The translations under genes were made by a program, and so were the position numbers. Under the pieces are notes generated by a model. That model worked only from the letters and a program-made list of their open reading frames with translations. It was not told where the DNA came from and made no database searches. Below are positions 57,842-64,000 of a stretch of 64,000 bases of DNA, piece after piece (position 1 is the first letter of the stretch; every line of letters begins with the position of its first letter). This stretch comes from Ruminococcus sp. (lineage in GTDB: Bacteria > Bacillota > Clostridia > Oscillospirales > Ruminococcaceae). The stretch is taken from assembly GCA_017542125.1 (NCBI GenBank), contig JAFXXU010000045.1, positions 1 through 64,000 on the forward strand. Reading direction: 5' to 3'.

Positions 57842-58094
57842 AGAAAAGCCCCCCGACGCGCAGAGCGTCAGAGGGCGAATATATCGCGGTACCACCTCGG
57901 TTTACGGGACATTGCCCCGCCTTTGAACGTTTTAACGCAGCGCCTGCGGACCGCCTTTGCAGATGCTCTGCTTTCTCGGCAGCCTGCTCCTCCGGTGTAT
58001 TCGCCTGCGGGCTTCCTCGCCCTCACAGCTGCCGGGCGCTCTCTTTGCTCCGCTTCGCAGGTTACTTATCCGTGATCACAGCATTTTATGTATT
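57842..58094 (-). promoter_or_regulatory. T-box riboswitch with tyrosine specifier
   Basis: On the minus strand, Stem I shows a lower helix GCU...AGC and CGG/CCG, the loop E pair AGTA (58066-58063) with GAA (58002-58000), and directly after it the specifier UAC (57999-57997) = Tyr. The upper helix is CCUGCG/CGCAGG, with a distal AGAGAG bulge. The antiterminator T-box AGGTGGTACCGCG is at 57897-57885; its UGGU fits the A discriminator of tRNA-Tyr. The terminator GCCCTCTGACGC/GCGTCGGGGGGC followed by TTTTC is at 57876-57842. Uncharged tRNA-Tyr should switch the downstream genes on. Confidence 0.93.
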
Positions 58095-58100
58095 TAGGGT

Positions 58101-58129
58101 ATTATAACACACCTGCGCACTTTTGTCAA
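58101..58129 (-). promoter_or_regulatory. Promoter of the T-box transcript
   Basis: On the minus strand TTGACA (58129-58124), 17 bp, TATAAT (58106-58101). The -35 overlaps the stop of the cytidylate-kinase-like gene. Confidence 0.9.
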
Positions 58130-58722
58130 GTCTCGGAGGCCTTGACCATATCGCAGATAGTCCTGACACAGCCCTCGATCCCCAGAGACGTGCTGTTGAG
58201 GCACACATCGTAGGTCAGCATCGAAGACCAGTTCTGGCGGGTGTTGACGTTGAAGAAATCCCCCCGCTTCTTATCGTAGCGCTTCAGGCGGGAATCTATC
58301 TCCTTATAGGGGATGCCGTGCTCGTCGGCAGCACGGGCTGCGCGGCTCTCGTGGTCGGCGTAGATGTAGACCTTAAGCGTGGGGGTAAAGCTCTTTAAAA
58401 TATACCCCGCACATCTGCCGACTATAACGCAGGGACCCTTGCGTACGATCTCGGTGATGATCTTCGTCTCGGCGGCAAAGACCTTCTCGTAGGCATCGAG
58501 GCTGCTCTCACGCCTGAGCATAAGGGTGCTCTTTATCGGATTGACTACCGATTCCTCCATAGCTGCCACATCCTCGGGGGACATTCCGATGCGCTCCGCT
58601 GCCATATCCACCAGCTCGTGGTCGTAGCAGGGTATTCCCAGCATTTCGGCCACGCGCCTGCCGATCTCGCTGCCTCCGCTGCAATACTGCCTCTCGATAG
58701 CCACTACATTTATCTTTGCCAT
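58126..58722 (-). CDS. Cytidylate kinase-like family protein
   Basis: A 198-residue P-loop protein of the Cytidylate_kin2 family. The N-terminal ATP loop reads VAIERQYCSGGSEIGRRVAE (no classic GKS/T, as usual for the group). CYDHELVDMAAERIGM follows, then GPCVIVGRCAGYIL and the lid region ADHESRAARAADEHGI with KKRGDFFNVNTRQNW. Members are widespread in Clostridia; they are related to CMP kinase but their substrate is not settled. Own promoter; the end overlaps the next promoter. Confidence 0.88.
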   Translation of the reverse strand: MAKINVVAIERQYCSGGSEIGRRVAEMLGIPCYDHELVDMAAERIGMSPEDVAAMEESVVNPIKSTLMLRRESSLDAYEKVFAAETKIITEIVRKGPCVIVGRCAGYILKSFTPTLKVYIYADHESRAARAADEHGIPYKEIDSRLKRYDKKRGDFFNVNTRQNWSSMLTYDVCLNSTSLGIEGCVRTICDMVKASET

Positions 58723-58761
58723 ACAAAAGCCTCCTTTTTATCAAAGATATTATCCATATCC

Positions 58762-58790
58762 ATTATAACAAAGCCGCGGGGCAAAGTCAA
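58762..58790 (-). promoter_or_regulatory. Promoter of the cytidylate-kinase-like gene
   Basis: On the minus strand TTGACT (58790-58785), 17 bp, TATAAT (58767-58762). Confidence 0.85.
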
Positions 58791-58817
58791 TTACAGTATT
58801 ATTACAACTCCCCCGTC

Positions 58818-58846
58818 TTGCAATTTGCGGCGGGATATGGTATGAT
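58818..58846 (+). promoter_or_regulatory. Promoter of the SDR gene
   Basis: TTGCAA (58818-58823), 17 bp, TATGAT (58841-58846), 12 bases before the ribosome site region. Confidence 0.65.
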
Positions 58847-58863
58847 AATGGCGAGGTGATAAT

Positions 58864-59592
58864 ATGAGAACTGCACTTGTGACCGGCGGCTCGGGAGATA
58901 TAGGCGCGGCGGTATGCCGCAGGCTGGCCTCCGAGGGCTTCGCCGTTGCGATAGGATATAATAAGAACGAAGCCTCTGCCTCCTCCCTCTGCGCAGAGCT
59001 GCGTGAGAGGGGCTGCACAGCTATGATCGTAAGGCTCGATCTCTCCGACCCGGCTTCGGCGGAAGAGGGATACGGACGAGTGAAGTCGGAGCTGGGGGCT
59101 CCGGAGGTGCTGGTCAACAACGGCGGCAGGGCTCACATCGGGCTGTTCACCGATATGACCGACAGCGAGATCGACGATCTCATCCGCACGGATCTTACCG
59201 GGGCAATGCAGCTTTCACGCCGGGCGGCTGCGGATATGGTCAAACGGGGCAGCGGACGGATAGTCAGCATCACCTCCGTATGGGGAGAGGCGGGCGCCTC
59301 CTGCGAGACGGTCTACTCCGCGGCTAAGGCGGGGCTCATAGGCTTTACCAGGGCTCTCGGCAAGGAGCTTGCCCCCGGCGGGATAACCGTGAACTGCATC
59401 AGCGCCGGGATGATCGACACTAAAATGAACGCTGCCCTTTCCGACGAGGACAAGGCAGCGATAGTTGATGACATCCCCATGGGCAGGATGGGCACCCCTG
59501 ACGAGATAGCCTCCCTGGTCTCATTTCTCTGCTCGGAGGGGGCGGCATATATCACCGCCCAGTGCATCCGTGTTGACGGAGGCTGGATGTGA
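58864..59592 (+). CDS. Short-chain dehydrogenase/reductase (FabG/YmfI-like)
   Basis: A 242-residue classical SDR. The cofactor loop is TGGSGDIGAAVCRRLA (TGxxxGIG with Asp), followed by VLVNNGG, the catalytic Ser in IVSITSVWGEAGAS, YSAAKAG (YxxxK), PGGITVNCISAGMIDTKM and the end CIRVDGGWM. It resembles 3-oxoacyl-ACP reductases, but it stands alone, without other fatty acid genes. The single-gene type in Firmicutes often turns out to be the EF-P 5-aminopentanone reductase YmfI. Both remain possible. Promoter and terminator make it monocistronic. Confidence 0.9.
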   Translation: MRTALVTGGSGDIGAAVCRRLASEGFAVAIGYNKNEASASSLCAELRERGCTAMIVRLDLSDPASAEEGYGRVKSELGAPEVLVNNGGRAHIGLFTDMTDSEIDDLIRTDLTGAMQLSRRAAADMVKRGSGRIVSITSVWGEAGASCETVYSAAKAGLIGFTRALGKELAPGGITVNCISAGMIDTKMNAALSDEDKAAIVDDIPMGRMGTPDEIASLVSFLCSEGAAYITAQCIRVDGGWM

Positions 59593-59613
59593 AGCAGTAA
59601 ACAGCGAATAAAG

Positions 59614-59657
59614 AACGGCAGCAGTACGATTTTTTGTACTGTTGCCGTTTGTTTTTA
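59614..59657. terminator. Bidirectional terminator between SDR and nucleotidyltransferase genes
   Basis: AACGGCAGCAGTAC pairs with GTACTGTTGCCGTT (14 pairs including one G-T), followed by TGTTTTTATTT. It overlaps the stop of the convergent gene. Confidence 0.85.
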
Positions 59658-60569
59658 TTTCCAGAGCTTTTCGGGGTAGGCGCCGTTCTTTATGAGCTCG
59701 CCTATGGAATCGGCTACTGCCTGCCTGTCCTCCTTATAGGTGACGCCGAACCAGCGGTCGTGGCTCTCCAGGAGAGTACACTCAGCCTCGCCGTTTTTGA
59801 GCAGGCCGTCGATCATAATGGGGAGCAGGGATTCTGCGGTCTCGCTCTCGTCGTTCTGGCAAAGGAACCTTTCAAACTCCTCCTCCAGCTTATCCATAAA
59901 CTCGGGGGGGCAGCCCCACATATTCATTGATACGCGGCTGTTCTCGTCCAGCTCCGAAGTCTCCTGCTTGCCGCAGAGCACCTTGCCGTCCTCGCGCCTG
60001 ATATTGTAGGTCTCGGTTATGCTGACCAGCTTGCTGCTGTCGTCAACGCTGCAAACGCCTCTGGTGACAGCACCGTTCTCGGAGAGGGTGTTTTTCAGGA
60101 TGAAGCCCGCCATGCAGAGATCCATCTTACCGCCCTCAAGAGGCTCACGCTCCGAGGTCAGATAGTTGTAGAGCTCAACAAAGGCCTGCTTGCCGTAATA
60201 GTCGTCGGCATTGATCACCGCAAAGGGCTCCTTGACAGCGTCTCTTGCGCAGAGGACTGCGTGGCAGGTGCCCCAGGGCTTTTTGCGCACTATCTTCTTA
60301 TGCTCCTCGGGGATATCGGTGGTCTCCTGGAACACATACTGCACGTTGATGTGCTTGGAGATCCTGCCGCCTATACGGTCGATGAACTCCTGCTCGATAT
60401 CGTGCCTGATGATGAATACTATCTTATTGAAGCCTGCCGCGATAGCATCGTAAACGGAATAGTCCATAATGATCTCATTGTCGGGGCCGACGGGTTCGAG
60501 CTGCTTAATACCCCCGCCGTAGCGGCTGCCTATGCCTGCTGCCATTATAACAAGTGTGCAATCCTTCAT
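59655..60569 (-). CDS. Sugar-phosphate nucleotidyltransferase-like protein
   Basis: A 304-residue NTP-transferase domain protein. The nucleotide loop is VIMAAGIGSRYGGGIKQLEP (G-x-G-S-R in place of G-x-G-T-R). VINADDYYGKQAF is the metal-binding Asp motif. The middle carries WGTCHAVLCA, as in UTP-glucose-1-phosphate uridylyltransferase relatives, and the end HDRWFGVTYKED. It probably makes a nucleotide sugar, but the sugar is unknown. It lacks a hexapeptide-repeat tail. Its promoter abuts repeat copy 4. Confidence 0.85.
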   Translation of the reverse strand: MKDCTLVIMAAGIGSRYGGGIKQLEPVGPDNEIIMDYSVYDAIAAGFNKIVFIIRHDIEQEFIDRIGGRISKHINVQYVFQETTDIPEEHKKIVRKKPWGTCHAVLCARDAVKEPFAVINADDYYGKQAFVELYNYLTSEREPLEGGKMDLCMAGFILKNTLSENGAVTRGVCSVDDSSKLVSITETYNIRREDGKVLCGKQETSELDENSRVSMNMWGCPPEFMDKLEEEFERFLCQNDESETAESLLPIMIDGLLKNGEAECTLLESHDRWFGVTYKEDRQAVADSIGELIKNGAYPEKLWK

Positions 60570-60714
60570 AATATTTCTCCTTCGTTTTCACTCCGCGCCG
60601 ATACGCCAGCTTCTGAAACTATCATAGCATACTGCGTATCTGCGGTCAATGCTCTTATTGCCCCGATATCATCAAATATTGCTCAGACCTCCGGGGCGGC
60701 AGAGCATCTGTCTT

Positions 60715-60743
60715 ATTATACCTTATTTTTCCGATTAAGTCAA
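60715..60743 (-). promoter_or_regulatory. Promoter of the nucleotidyltransferase gene
   Basis: On the minus strand TTGACT (60743-60738), 17 bp, TATAAT (60720-60715); leader of about 140 bases. Confidence 0.8.
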
Positions 60744-60755
60744 GGAGGCTTCTCT

Positions 60756-60987
60756 ATGCACAGTTCACAATGCACAATGCACAATGAAGGAGTGCGCCTG
60801 CGGCGCACAGGATGCGCATCCGCGCAGACTGCCGTGTGCAGATCTGTTAACTTGTGCAGCTATACCCGGTTAGCTGTATAAAACACCGAGCGTCCAGATA
60901 TCAACATCTATGGTGTCCGAATGGACATAAAATCTGCGCAAAGCGCCGATACCTTCATTGTGCATTGTAAATTGCAAAAGTGCATTG
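60756..60987. repeat. Hairpin/heptamer repeat, copy 4 (full length)
   Basis: A 232-bp element. The outer end ATGCACAGTTCA is followed by CAATGCA heptamers and AATGAAGG, then hairpin A (GTGCGCC-TGC-GGCGCAC), B (TGCGC-ATCC-GCGCA), C (CTGC-CGTGT-GCAG), a centre with TTAACTTG and ATACCCGGTTAG, hairpin D (GTCC-GAAT-GGAC), a shorter hairpin E (GCGC-AAA-GCGC), ACCTTCATTG and inverted heptamers, ending GTGCATTG. It lies exactly between two divergent promoters, 12 bases from each. Confidence 0.85.
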
Positions 60988-60998
60988 CTGGCCCCCTC

Positions 60999-61027
60999 TT
61001 GACAACCGCTCCGTATTCGTGTATAAT
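60999..61027 (+). promoter_or_regulatory. Consensus promoter of the Re-citrate-synthase-type gene
   Basis: TTGACA (60999-61004), 17 bp, TATAAT (61022-61027). Confidence 0.88.
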
Positions 61028-61055
61028 TGTATACAATCATACAGTTATACAAAGG
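61026..61055 (+). promoter_or_regulatory. Probable GntR-family operator at the citrate synthase promoter
   Basis: ATTGTATACAAT (61026-61037) is a perfect palindrome fitting the GntR/FadR pattern TnGTnnACnA and overlaps the -10 box. ATACA recurs at 61031, 61039 and 61047, exactly every 8 bases, giving half-sites up to the ribosome site. The GntR gene two positions downstream is the natural candidate regulator. Confidence 0.55.
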
Positions 61056-61066
61056 AGCAATGTCTT

Positions 61067-62467
61067 ATGAGCAGTGTAATGCCTAATATCAGCCTGAGTC
61101 AGGGAACAAATCTTCTGGAGTTCGACCCCTACGAGTATGAGCTCCAGGATGTGGCGCAGCCGGAGCTTTTCAGGGAGATGTTCCCCTATTCCGAAGTGCC
61201 GAAGACCGCCTACAACTACCGCCACGTTCCGATGAATATGCCGGAGAATATCTTCATCACCGACACCACCTTCCGGGACGGGCAGCAATCCAGAGCCCCC
61301 TACACCGCCGATCAGATGGTGCAGATCTACAAGCTGCTCCACCGCCTGGGGGGAGAAAAGGGCATCATCAGGCAAACGGAGTTCTTCGTCTACTCCAAAA
61401 CAGACCGTGAGGCGCTGGAGCGCTGTATGGATCTGGGCTTTGAGTTCCCCGAGATAACCACCTGGATACGCGCATCAAAGGCCGATTTTGAGCTGGTGCG
61501 CAATATCGGCGTAAAGGAAACCGGCGTGCTGGTCTCCTGCTCGGATCACCATATCTTCAACAAGATGGGTCTCACCCGCCGTCAGGCGCTGGACAAATAC
61601 CTGGGCATCGTCAAGGAGTGCATCGCCGCTGGACTGCGTCCCCGCTGCCACTTTGAGGACATCACCCGCGCCGACTTCTACGGCTTTGTGGTACCCTTTG
61701 CCATAGAGCTCCGCAAGCTCTCGGACGAAAGCGGAGTTCCCATAAAGATCCGTGCCTGCGACACTATGGGCTACGGCATCCCCTACCCCGGCGTTGCGCT
61801 GCCGCGAAGCGTTTCGGGTATAATCTACGGCTTGCAGCACTATGCAGGCTTCACCTCGGATATGCTCGAATGGCACGGCCACAACGACTTCTACAAGGGA
61901 GTGGTCAATGCCGCCACCGCCTGGCTCTACGGTGCGGGAGCAGTAAACTGCTCGCTGCTGGGCATAGGTGAGAGAACGGGCAACGTCCCGCTGGAGGCTA
62001 TGGTATTCGAGTATGCCTCCTTAAAAGGCACACTTGACGGTATGGACACCCGGGCTATCACCGAGATAGCCGATTACATAGTCAACGAGACCAATTACGA
62101 TCTTCCCCCCATGACGCCATTCGTCGGCAAGAGCTTCAACGTAACAAGGGCGGGCATCCACGCCGACGGGCTTATGAAGGACGAGGAGATCTACAACATC
62201 TTCGACACCACTGCCCTGCTGGGGCGTCCTCCCCTTGTGGCCATCAGCGCCACCTCCGGTCTGGCGGGGATAGCCTGCTGGATAAACAACTACTACCGCC
62301 TGGAGGGGGACAAGGCTGTGGATAAGAAGCACCCCTGCATCGCTAAGATGAAGGAGTGGATCGACAAGGAGTACGAAAACGGCAGAGTGACCGTTATCAG
62401 CGACGATGAGCTGGAGGCTCTGATGAAGCTTTACGGCCGCGAGATACTTGACAGGAGGGCAAAATGA
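61067..62467 (+). CDS. Re-citrate synthase / isopropylmalate-synthase-like enzyme
   Basis: A 466-residue DRE-TIM acyl-CoA condensing enzyme. The start PNISLSQGTNLLEFDPYEYE, with ELQDVAQPELFREMFPYSEV, and the block ITDTTFRDGQQSRAPYTADQ closely recall the Re-citrate synthase of Clostridium kluyveri. CHFEDITRADFYGFVVPFAI, KIRACDTMGYGI and EWHGHNDFYKGVVNA follow, with metal ligands Asp and HxH (HGHND). No C-terminal leucine-feedback domain is present, as in Re-citrate synthase and homocitrate synthase. It would make citrate from oxaloacetate and acetyl-CoA for glutamate synthesis. ATG 61067 follows AAGGAG by 9 bases. The GntR gene overlaps its end by 4 bases. Confidence 0.85.
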   Translation: MSSVMPNISLSQGTNLLEFDPYEYELQDVAQPELFREMFPYSEVPKTAYNYRHVPMNMPENIFITDTTFRDGQQSRAPYTADQMVQIYKLLHRLGGEKGIIRQTEFFVYSKTDREALERCMDLGFEFPEITTWIRASKADFELVRNIGVKETGVLVSCSDHHIFNKMGLTRRQALDKYLGIVKECIAAGLRPRCHFEDITRADFYGFVVPFAIELRKLSDESGVPIKIRACDTMGYGIPYPGVALPRSVSGIIYGLQHYAGFTSDMLEWHGHNDFYKGVVNAATAWLYGAGAVNCSLLGIGERTGNVPLEAMVFEYASLKGTLDGMDTRAITEIADYIVNETNYDLPPMTPFVGKSFNVTRAGIHADGLMKDEEIYNIFDTTALLGRPPLVAISATSGLAGIACWINNYYRLEGDKAVDKKHPCIAKMKEWIDKEYENGRVTVISDDELEALMKLYGREILDRRAK

Positions 62468-63171
62468 TCCTTGATGCCGATGCAGGCTCGCTGAGGATAA
62501 GAGTGTTCAATTCCATTGAGAACGCTATCTTAAACGGCGAGTATTCCGACGGCGAGAGCCTTAACGAGCTGAAGATCTCCAAGGAGCTGGGGGTCTCCCG
62601 CACGCCGGTAAGAGAAGCCCTTATGCAGCTGGAGCTGGAGGGGCTGGTGCGGAGCATACCCAACAAGGGCGCAGTAGTCGTGGGTGTATCCGAGCAGGAC
62701 ACCCGTGATATCTACGAGATAAGAGTGAGGATAGAGGGCCTTGCGGCACGCCTTGCCGCCGAGAAGATGACCCCGGAGGAGGTCCGGGCGCTTGAAAAGA
62801 TCGTAGAGCTCCAGGAGTTCTATCTGATGAAGAACGATACCGAGCAGATCTTCCGCCTGGATACGGATTTTCACAAGATAATCTACGATGCCTCCCGGAG
62901 CCGTCCGCTGAGATTTATGCTCTCGAATTTCCATAACTATATCAAGAAGGCCAGAGATATCTCGGTACAGGCCGCGGGCAGAGCCGAAAAGACCGTAGCC
63001 GAGCACCGGGCCATCCTGGACGCTATCAGGGAAGGCAAGGGCGAGCTGGCGGAGCGCCTCACCGCCGAGCATATAATGAACGCCGAGCGGAACCTTTTCG
63101 CTGAAACAGAGGACGTCCTGCAGGAACGAAAGGAAAAAGATGGAGAAGGAACTGATCACGATCTCGGGTGA
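62464..63171 (+). CDS. GntR-family regulator with FCD domain
   Basis: A 235-residue FadR-subfamily regulator. The N-terminal winged helix (LRIRVFNSIENAILNGEYSD, then LNELKISKELGVSRTPVREA) has the usual GntR signature. The helical FCD domain keeps the metal-binding residues: DTDFHKIIYDA, VAEHRAILDAI and AEHIMNAE. It probably binds an organic acid such as citrate and controls the gene before it, whose promoter carries a matching palindrome. Start overlaps the citrate synthase gene by 4 bases; end overlaps recD2 by 32 bases. Confidence 0.92.
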   Translation: MILDADAGSLRIRVFNSIENAILNGEYSDGESLNELKISKELGVSRTPVREALMQLELEGLVRSIPNKGAVVVGVSEQDTRDIYEIRVRIEGLAARLAAEKMTPEEVRALEKIVELQEFYLMKNDTEQIFRLDTDFHKIIYDASRSRPLRFMLSNFHNYIKKARDISVQAAGRAEKTVAEHRAILDAIREGKGELAERLTAEHIMNAERNLFAETEDVLQERKEKDGEGTDHDLG

Positions 63172-64000
63172 GGTCGATGCGATACAGCACAAAAGCAAGG
63201 ACTCGCAGTTCGGGGTCATAATACTGCTCTGCGAGGGCAAGCTGGTGACTGTGGTGGGTGAGCTCGGCAGCGTCGAGGAGGGTGAGGACATCACCTGCAC
63301 CGGCTACTACACCGATCACCGGGTCTACGGCGAGCAGTTCCGCTGCGTGACCTGTGAGCGGACGCTGCCCACCAAGCACGCGAATATGATAAAATATCTG
63401 GCGGGATCCTTTGAGGAGATCAAGCTGCGCACCGCCAAGAACATAGTGAACCGCTACGGCGACGATACCTTCGATATGATCGAGAACGACTTTGAGAAGC
63501 TGACAGAGTTCGGCGGGCTGAGCATCAAGCAGGCGAAGAAGATCTCGGAGAAATTCCGCGAGACCTATGCTCTGCGCTCTCTGATAAACAGCTTTGCAAA
63601 GTATGCCCTGCCCACCCATACCGCTCTGAGCGCCTGGAAGGCTCTGGGCAGCGACGCTGCGGAGATCGTTGACCGCAACCCCTATGTGCTCACGAAGGAA
63701 AGCATCGGTGTGGATTTTGAAAAGGCTGACAGGATCGCCTCGAAGCTGGGGCTCGACCCTGCCTCGGAGCAGAGGATAGCCTCGGGCATAAGCTACGTCC
63801 TGCGCCGCTTTTCAAACGACGGCCACTCCGCTATGCCTCTGGAGCGTCTTGAGACTGAGTGCTGCTCCTTCCTGGGGATAGAAAAGCTCCGCTTCGGGCA
63901 GGTGCTGGATGCGGAGGCTGAGGATAACAACATATATCTCTATTACAAGGGGCGCGATGCCTTCGTTATGAGCGCCGACCTCTACACCGCCGAGGATTAC
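63140..64000 (+). CDS. recD2: RecD2-type DNA helicase, N-terminal part (cut by window end)
   Basis: 287 residues are visible before the window ends. The N-terminal OB-like domain (ITISGEVDAIQHKSKDSQFG, GELGSVEEGEDITCTGYYTD) is followed by the helix-hairpin-helix region (TEFGGLSIKQAKKISEKFRE) and NPYVLTKESIGVDFEKADRI, then ASKLGLDPASEQRIASGISY, all typical of RecD2 (superfamily 1B 5'-3' helicase). The Walker motifs lie beyond the window. ATG 63140 follows AAAGGAAAAA and lies inside the GntR gene in another frame. Confidence 0.9.
   Translation, partial: MEKELITISGEVDAIQHKSKDSQFGVIILLCEGKLVTVVGELGSVEEGEDITCTGYYTDHRVYGEQFRCVTCERTLPTKHANMIKYLAGSFEEIKLRTAKNIVNRYGDDTFDMIENDFEKLTEFGGLSIKQAKKISEKFRETYALRSLINSFAKYALPTHTALSAWKALGSDAAEIVDRNPYVLTKESIGVDFEKADRIASKLGLDPASEQRIASGISYVLRRFSNDGHSAMPLERLETECCSFLGIEKLRFGQVLDAEAEDNNIYLYYKGRDAFVMSADLYTAEDY

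Overview
The window looks like a chromosomal segment of a Gram-positive, endospore-lineage anaerobe of the Oscillospiraceae/Ruminococcus type. Supporting signs are yabP-yabQ-divIC-yabR, a ymdB-spoVS pair, DUF4321, a PPi-type phosphofructokinase, a Re-citrate-synthase-type enzyme, PyrK/PyrD (NAD-linked dihydroorotate dehydrogenase B), RNase J, GdpP and a tyrosine T-box. Genes outside the left end are GC-rich. Promoters are strikingly uniform: TTGAC(A/T) or a close variant, 17 bp, then TATAAT or a close variant. The genus is an inference, not proven.

Layout. 1-2100 is the end of an integrated element: the tail of an unknown gene, a large serine recombinase and a tyrosine-integrase C-terminal remnant, abutting the 3' end of tRNA-Leu(GAG). 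2.3-5.7 kb carries a GNAT, a lipoprotein, a DUF4321 protein and the sporulation/division cluster. 6.1-8.7 kb pairs a LUD-domain protein with a LacI-type sensor fused to GGDEF. 8.8-12.3 kb makes surface polysaccharide (sugar-nucleotide dehydratase and priming glycosyltransferase). 12.4-17.4 kb holds a deacetylase, YebC, membrane proteins, a lipid kinase and an RlmA-type methyltransferase. 17.4-20.1 kb has two convergent cytoplasmic mannanase-like hydrolases (GH113, GH26-like). 20.1-29.7 kb has a beta-lactamase-fold lipoprotein, mgtE behind a long structured leader, a tethered toxin-like protein, an EAL phosphodiesterase, a metallophosphoesterase, a sirtuin behind a MITE, and an HD protein.

29.9-34.7 kb is one tight operon (lrp-like, aminotransferase, ispE, zinc-ribbon membrane protein, radical SAM). 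34.8-36.5 kb is pyrK-pyrD. 37.2-40.5 kb has divergent pfp and gltX, the latter behind a very long leader hairpin. 41.8-42.9 kb is ymdB-spoVS. 43.0-52.2 kb is a long housekeeping run, rnjA-gdpP-rplI-dnaB-tilS-ftsH. 52.5-54.7 kb encodes a degenerate nucleotidyltransferase/left-handed-helix/phosphomannomutase fusion. 54.8-58.1 kb is a cluster that starts with a Tyr-specific T-box and ends with tyrS, with three or four unrelated genes between. 58.1-60.6 kb has a cytidylate-kinase-like protein, an SDR and a sugar nucleotidyltransferase. 61-64 kb has a Re-citrate-synthase-type gene, a GntR regulator and the start of recD2.

Two dispersed repeat families were seen. One has four copies (3.8, 5.8, 36.5, 60.8 kb) bounded by tandem CAATGCA heptamers and built of short hairpins whose stems covary between copies. 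The other is a MITE with perfect 22-bp inverted ends at 28.1 kb. No CRISPR array, rRNA or complete insertion sequence was found. Gene-free stretches over 300 bases (5706-6105, 21289-21631, 36460-36833, 38404-38753, 52171-52479, 60570-61066) are filled by the promoters, leaders and repeats listed.
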